From Baylisascaris procyonis (lineage: Eukaryota; Nematoda; Chromadorea; Rhabditida; Ascarididae), in contig JAZARR010000212.1 of the NCBI GenBank assembly GCA_037389465.1, positions 6,836,001 through 6,900,000 of the forward strand: a DNA stretch of 64,000 nt, in the 5' to 3' direction. Below the pieces are notes generated by a model. That model saw nothing but the letters and a program-made list of their open reading frames with translations, was not told the origin of the DNA and did no database searches. A program made the translations under genes and the position numbers. Shown here piece after piece: positions 14,648 to 27,200 of this stretch. Every line of letters begins with the position of its first letter. The stretch's first letter is position 1.

Positions 14648-14672
14648 TTTTTTTTTTTTTTTTTTTTTTTTT
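14648..14672. repeat. Homopolymer run of 25 T
   Basis: Longest T run in the window. Read on the minus strand it is an A25 tail, but no retrogene body or polyadenylation signal is recognisable next to it. Confidence 0.95.
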
Positions 14673-17387
14673 GGTGCAGAACATTGCAATAAGCACTTTT
14701 GCAGGACTGGATAAAAACTTCACTGGAAGTTGTATGTAATCGTTGATAGAGGCAGTAGTGTAATTAGTGCCATTGTTTTCGTTCGAAGTAATTTTTGAAC
14801 TAGTGTGTGGTTAAAAAACAGCGGGATGTTGAACAAAACGTCTTTTGATGAAGAAGAATTTTTTGCAATTGCCGTTTAATTTTACCTGCTTGTCCAAAAT
14901 ACATCGAAAAGCATACTAGGAATGCCGGCCTGTTATTCAATATCACGTTGCAATTTTCTAAGATAACCGTTTACTAAAATTCCGAAAACCAGAGGACTTT
15001 CCCAAAGCATCTGTGAAACTGATCGGAGTTGGATCCCAGCAACAAGGATAAATCAGTTTTTCGATTGCACTGAGATGGCTGGGGAAGAAAATGAGTCGGC
15101 AACTTTTATAATGTTTGTAATAGTCCACAGTATTTGGACTGTTACGAGAAATGAATTTGTAGTGTTTGTAACGAGAAATGTCCACCAAGGAGGGAAGTGG
15201 GGAAACGAGGTCAACCCGGAGTGCACCTCTGTGGTCCAGATATCATCGTCATAGCATTGGCGATCCACGAGTGCATACTTACACGCAGAACGCTGTCAAG
15301 GAACTCTTGCAAAAACTGCAAAAGCCCAAAAGATATGAAGTAGTGGAATAAATATTTTTGATTCATCTCTTTTTCGCACAGATTTTTTATAATATTTGAT
15401 TCGCATTCTGTTCACTGATATTTGTTAACACCAACAATAGCGTTTTTGGTACTGTTGTAGCTGAGCTGCCTCTTGTAGATGGGGGCTATTATTCGGTTCA
15501 GGCAAAGAAAACTACAGTTCGTTGCATATTAGTAGAAGAAGAGGAAGGTTCTGGAGATGTGGGTGCATGTCTGTTTTCGGATTCGTTGCGATGTTGATGG
15601 GGTAAACTGGCTATTTGAAGACATGGCAGAGGATGGTGATCACCTTTTCAAATGCGTCTGGTTAGAATTGTATTGCCATCGGAAGGGATAATTTATGATC
15701 GTATGTAGAAGTAATGAAGTGCGCAGATGAGTGGCAATTGTGGCTGTGAATATCCATGGCCCTCACATTTATTGCTTCTTAAATCATGCTGTTTTCCCCT
15801 AAGAGATTCAATCTAATGCTGTAGTTCAGAAAACTGAGGTGAGAGTAGGGGGCAGTGTTGTGAGGTTTATTTTTGTTTGGAATTGCAACGTTGTTAGCGC
15901 AGTTTAAATGAAGACAGGGTGATATAGCTTAAAAGTGTAAAACTGCGTTAAAATATTCGTAGTTTCGAAGTGACCACGATTTTGGAATGTTTTATGCCAT
16001 ATCAAACCAGTTAAAAAGATGCAACAGATGGATTCGTTGGAAGGCATTATTTTTTGTGAACCTGCATTACTGTTGTATCCATACCTTTTGAGTAGCAGTT
16101 TTCCAATAGCGAGCATTGAGCGAAACCCGTTGTTGTTCTGTTCTTTTTTCCTTTTCTTTTTTTTTTCACAGGCATTAGCATTCGATGTTTGGCTGTAGGT
16201 TTTTCGAGTAGGATTACTAGTTCTTGCACTTCGTTTTAAACGATGATTGTTTGAGTAGAAGTTTTGCATGGATGAAACTGGTTCGCAGGGCCGGATGGTG
16301 TATCGGATGATTTGAAGATAATTAGAGATTAGACTAATGTAGATTCGAAAAATCTTGGTCGAAGGTACCACTGATCCTCGCTCATGCAAACCTTTGATGG
16401 ATAATGGATGAAGTGTCTGTGAACCCTGGTTAAGGCTTCATAATAACGCATTCGCTATTCATATTTACAGCTGTAATAGTGCCTGACATGAAATTTGCAT
16501 GAACTTTTTGAAAACATTAATATTTTGAGAAATGTGAAGGCTGCTTATCACAAGTGACGACACCGTAACTGGTTCCTTTTGGCCAGTGAATATCAAACTT
16601 TGTCATATATACGCAGTATCTGCGGTGGCGACTTGTTTTGCAAAAACAGTTGTTATCGTTATTTGTACCTTTTTCGTGGAAAAGCTTTTGTAGAAGTGCT
16701 CATCTTATCGATGTGCCTTCTTAAAGTAAGGCTCATCGTATCTATTTGAATCAGAGATGAGAGTCAATCTCATCTTTCATATTTTCGGAAATTAAAGTTT
16801 TTTATTCTCTGCTGTAATTTATTGCTCTCCAGGTACCTTATCTGGAGAGGAATTTTTCTACTAGAATTGGCGACGGGAATTGAAAAGACGGATTTGTTAA
16901 GCTATCACAGTTCATTTTCGCAAAGTGTGCTGAACGTCTTGCGTCTAATTTTTCTTTAAGATTTCTAAAATTTTCAATTCTTTGCTGTTTTTATTCGCAA
17001 GCTTTTCACTTCTTTTTGTTAGCTCATATTTGAAGACTTGCCTCTGTGTGGCTTGACTGGAATTAGTACACCCTGTCTTACACCTGTGTTCCTTTTGGTG
17101 TTTGACCATAACATTTTATGATTCCTTGGACTGTCTTTCAGGAGCGAACTTTTCCAATCATATCACTAGCGATAAAGTTTTGGGTTAGATGCCCAGGCAA
17201 ATAGTACGAAAAGAATTATATTGCAGATTTCACATCTAATCAGAGTGTACATAATTTTGAATAGTGTGGTCAGTTACGGCGAAATTGTATTTTCGGGGCT
17301 GCCGGGAAATGGTTGGGGCGCTATTTTTGAACTGTTTCGGCAGTCGGATAATCTGCTATGGTCGAAAAACATGCATCTGGGGCTTAC
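14673..17387. other. Stretch without a supported gene
   Basis: The minus strand is A/C-rich, so all three of its frames give S/T/P/N/Q-rich open stretches (15.4-15.6 and 15.9-16.4 kb). Because several frames look equally good at once, I do not call exons here. Confidence 0.4.
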
Positions 17388-17438
17388 CTGTTGTGTTTGT
17401 CCACTTGTTCCATCAATGAACAGGTTGAGGGCTTCAGC
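17388..17438 (-). CDS. Candidate minus-strand exon, unknown gene
   Basis: Reads AEALNLFIDGTSGQTQQ between a minus-strand acceptor ACTATCTAG and a strong donor CAG|GTAAGC, phase 0 at both ends. It joins in phase with the candidate exon at 17952-18170 to give SLDRAMAEALNLFIDG. No family recognised; the end of a ubiquitin-associated (UBA) helix is a loose resemblance only. The surrounding T-rich plus strand speaks against a minus-strand gene. Confidence 0.3.
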
Positions 17439-17951
17439 CTAGATAGTAGGAACAAGAGCACAGCCCTCTTTCAGTCACCCTTTTGGCTTAATTCAGCCGA
17501 GCATATCGTCATACTGGTATAAGGAGAGCACGTCATCGCTTTCATTTTTGATAAAGCTACTTTTTATTTTCGTTGCTTGTGCGAAATGGATAAATTTTCT
17601 ATCTTTCTTTTGATAGATATGTTGTGGTCTGAGTCTCTCGGTGGCATCTCGTCTGATAGTAATCACTTGTTTTTGCCCAAACCTCCGAGGACTTTCGTGT
17701 TGCTCTCTCGTAGGATATGCATAACAGTCTCTAATTACCATCGTAAATCATCAGATTTTGTGACCGTGCGAGGATAATGCTTCGTGTCTTGCGATGTTTG
17801 CGTTTTCTTTTCGAGAAGTCTTGGCTACTGTATAGTTTTCATCATACTGTGACATGTTTTTGGGTTGAGCTTATGTGATGCAGTATTCGGATTGTGGCAC
17901 GCAATGGGCATTGAAGTTGAACTGAGAAATCTCGACATATTTCTAAGCTAC

Positions 17952-18170
17952 CATCGCCCTATCTAAACTGTAAGCGCTGCTGCGACCAGGAGTTTGTTGA
18001 AGTTTATTACCACTGTTGAAATATGCTGTGGTTCTAAAGCCGGAAACAACTTGAGGTTGCATGCGGAAACGGGAAATTTGCTGTGAGTGAGATGGACGGT
18101 TGAGTGAAGTGGAATGTTTTGGCGCCAGAGCCCTTGGTGGTGCTGCTTTTGCACTGGGACCATTTTGGCG
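17952..18170 (-). CDS. Candidate minus-strand exon, unknown gene
   Basis: Seventy-three codons between acceptor ACCTCTCAG and donor GATG|GTAGCT, phase 0 at both ends. Starts RQNGPSAKAAPPRALAPKHS and ends TPGRSSAYSLDRAM. Polar, low-complexity composition. A second minus-strand frame is also open through most of it, so the frame is not certain. Confidence 0.28.
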
Positions 18171-18436
18171 CTGAGAGGTTTTGGAGCAAAGGACACTTTG
18201 GTACGGCCACTTTCGTACGTAATCATGGTATAGAAACTGGCAAGTACAATGCAGCACAATCCTATTTAACATCATAAGCAAATCGCACACACAAATATTC
18301 CATAACAATTCGAAAAGAAATTCAGAAAGCCACGAATTTCGACCATCTTCCCAAGAGGAACGATTTTGTCAAAATTCCTTTATGATGCGATGTTTAAAGG
18401 GCATATCGACAAAATGAAAGAATTTTTCTGCCACAG

Positions 18437-18577
18437 GTCGACTTTGAATCAATATTTATTTCGAGCAGTCCAACCTATACTTATAGTCGAAGTGTAGCTG
18501 TGTTGCCAGGAGCTAGTATCGTGCAGAATGAGAGATTCCGCCAACTCGTTTATGTCCCAGAATGGCGGTTCCCGATG
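18437..18577 (+). CDS. Exon-like stretch open on both strands
   Basis: Plus strand: acceptor TTCTGCCACAG, 47 codons (VDFESIFISSSPTYTYSRSV ... RQLVYVPEWRFPM), donor GATG|GTAAAC, phase 0 at both ends. Minus strand over the same bases: after AAAACAG, YHREPPFWDINELAESLILH and DTSSWQHSYTSTI, also well composed. At most one is real. No family recognised for either reading. Confidence 0.28.
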
Positions 18578-21500
18578 GTAAACTGTTTTGATGCCAAAGC
18601 GCAGCTCTAAAGCATCACGGACCGGCTAGTGGAGGTGACATGGTGTTAATTTCTTTCGGTGCTGCTTCCGATTTTTGACACGTAGAGATTTAAGAGCTTT
18701 TTTTTACAAATGTCTTCAAGATTATAGAGTTGTTTCTGGGAAATTTAACAGCCGTGGCGTTATAATTGGAACGGGAAGAATTTTTACGGGGTCATTTTCA
18801 CTTGTTGTACTGTTGAGCTTACTTAGTCGTTCATTTTTTCGCGGTCCGTCCTTTTCGAATTCTTTTCACTATTTTCTCGCATATATTCGCATAAATCGCT
18901 TCCACATTGATACATTGTGGTAGGATCGAGAATGAAGTGAACATTCGCTTTCAGGCCGTTCACTAAAATCATTTCTTCGCTTGTCGGTTCACATAGTTTT
19001 ATCGTCGTTTGCGATTTATCTTCTTTGCATGTTGTGATAGTAACGAAAAAGTCGACTCTGCACTGAGTTTTTTCCGGAGCCGAAATCCATATCAGTACAT
19101 AGTGGAATAGAAAGAAACAATAAAATGCTCAATCTCTCTTCGATGCCAACAAGAGTGGTTTTCTTGGCTTAATTGATAAATGCGCTATGACAATATTTTG
19201 CATATGCGATGTGCTTATCTTTTCGTTACTGTCAAACGGAACAGTTGAAACTGGAATTGTTTAATGGAGCAGACATCTTGATTGGGCAACCTAAATCTAG
19301 TTTCACGGAGACCTATTAACACCAGAAAATTGAAAGTGCCTGAAAGTTTGTGTTTTCTTGCATCTTTTGCAACGAGTGCGGTTGCTAAACTTGTAAAAGG
19401 GAGAGAGTATGGCATAAAGTTTATGCAAGCACCCGGTTCGATATGAACGTAATTTCATGTTTATGCTGAACAGTTTATCGAAACGGTCGGTTTGCTAAAT
19501 GATTTGCATGAGCATATGGAGAGTCTAAATTTTTGGCACATTTTCCACATCATTTTGCGTAGATATTAGTTAATGGTCGTGTTTTCGCAATCCGCTTATT
19601 CCTTAGAATCCACAGAGGAGGAGACAATAGGCGGTGTTACTATTTGTTATTTTGAGTTGAGACACCATGGTTATAAAGGAACTTAATATCAAGAGCACTT
19701 TTATGTGGGTAGCATTTTCATCTTTATGTTGCAATATTAAATCCATGCATAAATAACTCGAGAATAGTATATTCAAGTACAAACACTGCAAACTCAGTAC
19801 ACTCTCAAACGCTTTGAATAATTTGGATTGCATGAGACCTACCATCGCGTGGCGAGGGGTCGCTGTCTTCCCATGACTTCCCTGTTATTCGTTAAGAGAG
19901 CAGTTTACCTTTATCGCCTCTGTTTGCTGGATAGCACAGTTGAACGTTTGTTTAGCGATGCATTCATGTATTGAGTAAATTTTTCTGTTGTGAAGTGCTG
20001 TTAATAGTTGGGAATTTCATAAGAGCAGTCGAGTAGTATTTCAATTCTTCGTTCACGATCTTAAAGAATATCTTATTTATGGGTTGCAAAAATTCCCCTC
20101 CTTCGGTTTCTAACGAAGTTTTCCCGTGCATTAAATGCATCATTACAATGTGTAATCCACCCTGTTTATTTTCTCACAACTTTGCCTCATATTTCTCGTA
20201 AAGGAAGCATTCCTGGTAACGAATTCGTTGCCAGATTTCTCCAAACAGTTTAAGTACCAACTCTCCGACGGATGCTGGAAACGGAAACAATGCTTTAAAA
20301 ATACTGCAGTCTTTACAGTCCGTCTTCTAGCGCATACCCGTCAGAAATGCTCGTCCTCTTCTTCACGAATCATGCGTGGACGAAATGCGCCTTGATAATT
20401 TCTTCTGTAGGAATTTCAACTCTTAAATGTTGTCCATCCGTTGAGTTGATGTTGAGTTTTCAGCAGATTCGAAGTATTTACGCAGCTTATTTAGGTCGGG
20501 GAATTAGTTTTAATCGCATTTGAGAATTGGTTACATGTGGTCGTATTGCAACCTTGATATCTCAAGTGGTGTTCGTTTGTTCCTTGGATCCTTCTATATT
20601 GTTATCAGATCAGAGGAAATGATACTTGCCTAATTCGCCACTTAACGTTCATCGAGGGAATCATATTATAATGATACAAAGTTGTTTTTGCTGCACCTTC
20701 TGTTAGACAGCAATATTTGAGATTTTTTTCATTTGCAAACTCTTTGAGGGTGTCCATTATGTCGTAAATGATTTACGTTGCAGAACCAAGCTTGACCGCT
20801 CGAATATTTTTCATCCGCTGTTCTACTTGCTATGACTTGTTTCATTTTATTTATTTATTTTGAAACTACGAACAGATAGCAGAGATGAGACGCGTAATGT
20901 TTAGGGTGCTGTATAGTTAACATTTCCCTGGTGCTTTACGGCCACTTTTTCACGTCATATTTCAGAAGCGCATTATGTCGAGGTTGTACCAATGTGGATA
21001 TTTATGTGCGTTGATGCGGTAGTCTTAACTTAAGAACCGCTGATATAGGGATTGCAAAATTTTGTGAGATATGGCACATAAATGACTTCCTGCATCGTCT
21101 TCCAGGTTGATCCATCAAAATTCGTTATGGATCGTAGATAAGCGAAGGCGCTAATAAATCGTTCACATTTTACGACCTTTCTGTATCATATTGCAGCCGA
21201 TTTTCAATCGGAGCAGCCCATGTTTTGTTTTTGTGATCGTTTGAAAAGGCGTCTGTTGTGGGTTTGCATGAGCAGTATGATCGTTTGAAACACACGTGTA
21301 AGCTCCCGCATGTTTTGTTGTTTACTAGTATTATACGAGCTCGTCGGACATGGTTCTGCACTTCTTGTGAAGTGTTCACAAATAATGGTGTACACCAGAA
21401 TCGCAAATCAATCTTCCTTTCCCTTCTCAGATATTGTACTCAGTTTCAATTTCGCCATCGCGAATAAGATATTCACTCCACTTCCGGGCATCGAATCTTG

Positions 21501-22564
21501 GAATATCTCTTAAGGACACTTGCCTGTTTGAGCGCAAGACCTCTGGCCAGTGATTAGAAGCCGTATAACTTCCATGATCCATCCTGGCAGAAAACGAGTT
21601 GCGGCGTCTTTAGCTCAAGTTTTTTGAATGCGCGGTCAAAGAACATATGGCGATTGGAACAGAAAACTATCGCGGTCGAGTGACCTCTACTCCAGAATCA
21701 CTATGACGTCTTTTCTTCCATCTCAATCTGAGCCAGTAGATGCATCCCATAGCTTTGGTTCAGCCTGATCATGCAAATATTGAAGAGTAAGTATGCTTCA
21801 CCATGTTTTTCTGCAACGATGAACATATTAATCATAACGCAATACATCTGGCAAATTTAACTTGTTGTTATCGCATCGGCCATCAGATTACGGCTAACGC
21901 AACGTTTTTTATCGTGACAGGTTTGACATCTCCTTCAGAAGAACTACCATGATATTTGTACAAGCCGTTAGTCTGAGTCCCCCTCGGTTCTTATTCTCAT
22001 TTTGCTATCATATGCCTGCAGGCACACACCAACACACACTTGAGTGCGTATATGTCTCATGCAACGGTTCTCTCTGTTTGGACATACCAGCTGACAAGAT
22101 TGCGAGAACAACGAAGTTTTTAGAGCACTGATTTTAAGAATTTAAATTCAGAAACCAGGGTGAAACCCGGCAGCCTAAACTTTATATCATTCTGCTGACC
22201 ACAAGAATCCTTGTTTTGGCTCATTCAACTTGGTTTTTTTTTTTTTTGAACGCTGCAGTGTTTTCTTATTTCACCTCTAGGAATCAAGTTAGGTGCAGCT
22301 AGACCTGTAATTATGCTTTTAAATGACCATAATGTCGTGAGGGTCGTTTAGCTTAAAAGTTTGAAAAATATCGTCTTAGATTTTAACGGTCAGAAGCATT
22401 TGGACGAAGTCAAGCCAGTTTGAACCTTCTGTCAGAGAGATTATTTGAATATCTGGGGAGGCGAATTTGCTGTTGAAGGTTCCTAGATTGCATTTCTGCA
22501 AGTATTGACAGTCTGCGCAGTTTCAGTCTTTTGGAAGTCTGGATCGGTGGTACTGTTTTAGATT
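18578..22564. other. Stretch without a supported gene
   Basis: T-rich plus strand with scattered short open frames; nothing with splice sites and consistent phase. Confidence 0.45.
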
Positions 22565-23107
22565 TTAAAATGTCTCTTTTGGCCGTCTGATGAGCGGAGC
22601 GAATTTCATGTCAAATATATTCGTTGTGTAGCAAATTCTGCTGATACCTTCTGCAAATACGGCAGTTAATAACGCCTGGAAAAATATTTTTCGCTCCTCC
22701 TTACATTGTCTCTTCTCCTGGACGGTCCTCTTTATCTGATCTCGGCTTAATGCAACATGGCCAAACTTGAATTCAAAAATAGCCTTAAAATCGATCTTTT
22801 TTCTCGTTTCACTATTGCGGCAGTAAAATGGCGTTGATTTCAACATGTAAGCCTTTGAGATTTTCAAGTTTTCGCTTGAAAAACGTCGAAGTCTCACTGT
22901 GCAAGGTGTGGCATCAATGTCGTTTGCTCTAACACTCCATTGCGCGCAGAAGTAATGCTTGAGTTGATTAAAAGGCAGTAATTCAAAAAATACTTGCCTT
23001 TTTTTCTCTAATTTGAAGCCAAACTTTGCACTCTGATATTCTTTAGAGAAAAATACTTCGGATCGGTTGCAAGGATCACGTATTAGCCTTATTTTCTGGC
23101 ATAGCAT
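22565..23107 (-). CDS. Unassigned 180-codon open frame
   Basis: Starts MLCQKIRLIRDPCNRSEVFF and ends FAPLIRRPKETF. Rich in K, F and R, with no recognisable domain, signal or membrane segment. In a window of this size one chance frame of this length is expected, and the A-rich minus strand lowers stop frequency unevenly. Could be a decayed transposon fragment. Confidence 0.15.
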   Translation of the reverse strand: MLCQKIRLIRDPCNRSEVFFSKEYQSAKFGFKLEKKRQVFFELLPFNQLKHYFCAQWSVRANDIDATPCTVRLRRFSSENLKISKAYMLKSTPFYCRNSETRKKIDFKAIFEFKFGHVALSRDQIKRTVQEKRQCKEERKIFFQALLTAVFAEGISRICYTTNIFDMKFAPLIRRPKETF

Positions 23108-23604
23108 ATTTCGGCGATCGGTGGTATTGTTCTCTGATTTGCCGGCACGAATGAAGCGTAGTTGTCATTTAACATGGAATAAGGACAAATCAAGGGACAG
23201 GGAGTATCTCGCCAGGCATATAGAGGTCAGAGATTGAGTCAGCCCGTGAGAACATTCTTGTACTCGTAAGCATCTTTATATCTGAATTTATATGGTGGAC
23301 ACATGGTCAGAACTGTTTAAGATGGCGATGAATGCTGATGCTTTAGATTATTTGAGGGTTCTTCTAACAAGGGATAGTACTAGATGCGAGAAGGTAATAA
23401 TGAGATAGATGTCTATACACTAGATGCTTTTAAATATTCTCTACTGAAATATTCTCTTCTCTTAGGTGATTAGAGCCAGGCTAATTTTAGTTTCCACGTC
23501 CATTCTTGATCAAAACGCAAATAATCACGTTCCTATTCTCTGCATTCGTCCGAAAAGCTTCATTTTTTACTGTGGGGTACTGTGTGAAGATTGTGCAATA
23601 TCGG

Positions 23605-23727
23605 TAACCCTGACGGTGGTACGAATGGTCAGGCTACCTTCAGTATAACCCTGACGGTAGTACGAATGGTCAGGCTACCTTCAGTATAACCCTGACGGTA
23701 GTACGAATGGTCAGGCTACCTTCAGTA
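23605..23727. repeat. Three-copy 41-bp tandem repeat with nested dyads
   Basis: Unit about TAACCCTGACGGTAGTACGA..., starting at 23605, 23646 and 23687. The copies are identical except GGTGG for GGTAG in the first. Each unit contains CCTGAC...GTCAGG and GGTAG...CTACC in interleaved order. It sits about 450 bp before the candidate NCOA6-like start codon. Confidence 0.95.
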
Positions 23728-24167
23728 CCTCCTTTGTTCCCAGTGAAATTTTCAGGGTCATGTTGGAAGTCGCAGCCTCAGGTTTATTCGAAGCAGGTCA
23801 CTGTAATTGTGAGCACCCTTTATCATTTCCCGCTAGAAATGGCCATATTGCGTAATTGACCCTCCTATCAACAAATGCGAATTAGCCACCGCTATGATAT
23901 CATAGAAACAAAATGCGTTTAACCGCGATCTAGAAGAGGTCAAATGGTTTGGTCCTTCCCTTTGACCTCACTGTTGGGGAGTGTTGATGATTCGACACCT
24001 TCAGTATTTGAATTTCTTGCAATAAGTAGTTGCTGTCGATAAAGATAGGACTTCCGTAGCGGAAGTCGTGGCCCCCTCAAATTTGCGCCGCTTAGTCATA
24101 ATTGAGGTTTGAAATTCTTTTCTATAAATATGTTCTGTGATCTTTTTGTACGTTATGTTTGCATTAG
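23728..24167 (+). promoter_or_regulatory. Presumed upstream region of the NCOA6-like gene
   Basis: Lies between the tandem repeat and the acceptor at 24167 that precedes the candidate start codon. No clear TATA box. In nematodes such an acceptor may receive a spliced leader, in which case the true promoter lies further upstream. Inferred from position only. Confidence 0.25.
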
Positions 24168-24175
24168 GAAATGCT

Positions 24176-24225
24176 ATGGCGTTTATGGATTCGGAAGACG
24201 GTCACATCTATTCCAGCGAGCATGG
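24176..24225 (+). CDS. ncoa6: NCOA6-like, candidate first coding exon
   Basis: Reads MAFMDSEDGHIYSSEH and ends in phase 2 at a CATGG|GTAGGA donor. A GCATTAG acceptor lies eight bases before the start codon (exon start about 24168), which could be a trans-splice or 5'UTR acceptor. The acidic start resembles the acidic N terminus of NCOA6, and the phase fits the next exon. An out-of-frame ATG sits at 24171, just upstream. The exon is short, so this rests on phase and composition only. Confidence 0.45.
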
Positions 24226-27200
24226 GTAGGAGTTGAAAAAGGGTGGCAACCGTTCAGCGTAGTGGGTAGTACGGCTTGAAGTTGATGCTTCTTCTCTGTT
24301 AAAAATCATAAGCTCTGTGCCTTCTACTCAGATATTGAAAAAACGGTTATTCGTTTTTCTAGAGCAGACAGGAAAATCCTTAACGACCAGTAGTGATGCG
24401 GGGAAAAAATCGGTAGAGGCATATTGCGAATGAGACTTTCATTGGTGGCATACCTGCGCATTTGTTGGCTACCACTCAGTTGAACGGTAATGAAAAGAGA
24501 AAGTTTTGCAAGCAGGTTCGATTATTAAAATCTCTAGTTTAAATTTTTTTCCAGATAACATCGATTTGCCAGAACTCATTATGTTGCAAGGTTTTGTGTG
24601 CACTGTTTATTCTCTTGCATGTGCAAGGTGTTTCAAACCGACTGACAGTTAGGTCCAGATGCTTTCTTAGGTTTTAAAAGTTTTTGAAAGACAGTATTTT
24701 AACACCGCTTATGTCTTATTGTATGAATTTTCCAACTTTGAATGGTCATTTTGTTGCTTGAGAATGCTTCATTTCTTCAGTGATCTTTTTTACCCTCTGA
24801 AACAAGCGATCACGATGCAACTTGATAATTCATTATTGAGCCATAGCTGATGTTGAGGTCAGCGCCAGAAAATTTTGTTTTGCGGGAAGACATTAAAACG
24901 TTTCGTGAAATTTCAGAAATTTGTTACCTTCGACGAATTCTTCATTTGACCTTGCCGCTTATGAATTTGGCAGCAAAGTAGTAGTGGAAATGGACTCTAA
25001 CGACAAAAATAAAGCAGCCATGCCATATGTTAGCAAGTTATTGGGTTTTCACACTTTTGCAAAATTTTACTCAAAAGTAATATCTATGGAACCTTGTCTG
25101 AAAAAAAAAATACTGATAAAAATGCGTTTGAAAGTAGCTCATCGAAGGAAATGCTCCTTCTTCCTTTCATGTTCGCATATGGTCGCTTACGTTTGTATCT
25201 GTGTATATTTGGGTATGTATGTTTGGCAGTTTGAGGTCGTATGTTTAACAGATAATGCCGGCTGTTGAGAAATTTCGTGAACAAATTTTGTTCAACGCTG
25301 TTTGTGAAGTGAACTGACTCTCTGGGAGTAGATAGGGAAGTTTTGGTGATCGAAGGCCCTCAGTTTTCCTCCGTTTATCTCTTTGTGCGGCTCTCGTGAC
25401 ATCATTTTAGAGTAATACCATTCCAATATAAGATATGTGACCATTCCAATATAGTTTGCAGTATAAGATGATATGTGAGTAGGGAAATAAAGACCCTTTT
25501 ATATTGTTGGTCCCTAATTTCACGGAGTGAATAAGTTGCCGACTCCTAAAAACTTACGAGCAAAAGGAATGAAACCTGCGCTGGTGTTATCACACGTGCG
25601 GATTTGTTACTCGCTAGTAGCTTTTTAAACTTCATATTCGTGACCTTAGAACTTCCTCCTTCGAAATATATTCCACCACCTTCGAGTACCAGATCCCAAA
25701 ATCCCACTTGATATATTCTAAGCAGGGTGCCGAATTCTCTATAATAATAATTGGTTGATAAATTGGTCAGAAATGAGCGCCTGTAACGATCAGGCAAATT
25801 GCTGATGCGAATGTTCTGCTTTGATGTGTTGTTGACTCAGACGTTGTCCGCCTGGTTCACTTCACACAGATCACTTAAGTGAAAATTAGTTTTCTTGGTG
25901 CGTTGTCTCATGGTGGCCACTGTGCGCTCAAGAATGGGAGATATCCATATCATGCTAATTTTTTTGCTGCCTGTTATTGTGATGGCTATTTACTGGTGAG
26001 ATAGTGATAAGAATCATTTTCGATTGTATGATCGAAACTGTTGTTTTGCGGGAATCATATCGCTGACGTATCTGCATTCAAAAACGATGCCTGCAAAATT
26101 TGATGGTAAATAATGATCGGTATAGTTGCAGGTTAAGAACGTGGACTAAGGAACGCTTGCTGTTATTTCAATGCTTTCTTAGCCATAAACAAAGTTTGTA
26201 AATTTGAAACTAACTTATCGTAAAACCCTATTTATAAGCTTCGGACTTCACTGATCCTAGAATGTGGGCGTTTAATCGATAACGATCATTTCAGAGTCTT
26301 CTGACAGTGCAAGAGGATATGGGGGTAGAGGGATATTGCAACGATGGCAGCTAGTGCCCTGATGCCGTGATCTGGGCGGAGCGCATAGTTTAGACTAACT
26401 TGTAATATCCAAAGTTGGGCAGCTAGCAGTTTGTTTAGTAAAACGTACAGTCGAAGGGCCTGTGACCGGGGTTTTGCGGTATTATGTTTCTAATTTCGGG
26501 CGAAACAAGGTTTTTATAAACTAGCTTGACGTAGCGTTTTGCTTCCATTAGAATAGCGACGCATCTAAGCATGCTACTTCTGCTTAACGCCGGAGCTTTC
26601 GACACATCGATGCCCATAGAGGTGCAGTGGTATACTTGAACTATAAGATGGTGGGCACTCATATGTGCGTGTTGATGTAATTAGCAGTAAGTAGCAAGTG
26701 GCCACTCTTACACCGACACGTTTTGTGAGGATAATGGCAATAATGACGCAGTTAATATTACACACATTAATTTGAGGGGGATGAATAGCACAATGAATAT
26801 TTCCTATTTAGTATAAATTTGCAACTTAAGAAATGGAAACGGCGCGACGGGCTGCGGTTTATAATAGCATTCGGGAATATAATTCCACCTGTTGTGGTCA
26901 TTTGAAAGCAGTGTAATTGCTGATTTTATTAGCGATCACCTAGAGAGATTAGAAAAGTGATTGGTGTGGCGAATGTAGTCGGGAAGAATGTTTATTGAGA
27001 CAAAGACGCTGCTTATATAGTGGCAATGATATGCACACTACAATCAGAATTAAGGCGATATTAACATTTCATTTGATATGGGTATGTAAAATAGTCACAA
27101 TAAGGACAAATTAGGTACTTTCACTGATGACAATATTTCATTTCTTTTCCTTTCTTTGAATTAAGCATTTCTTTGAATAACATTTCTTTGAATAATTAGT

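Noticed and set aside
14648..14672. Poly(T) as the tail of a minus-strand processed pseudogene
   Set aside because: No recognisable coding or RNA sequence, and no polyadenylation signal, precedes the tail on the minus strand.
15420..16389. Exon-like S/T/P/N/Q-rich minus-strand frames (for example around 15514-15584 and 16090-16300) and a plus-strand frame ending ILVEEEEGSGD
   Set aside because: The minus strand is A/C-rich here, so two or three frames look coding at once, and no splice-consistent chain emerges.
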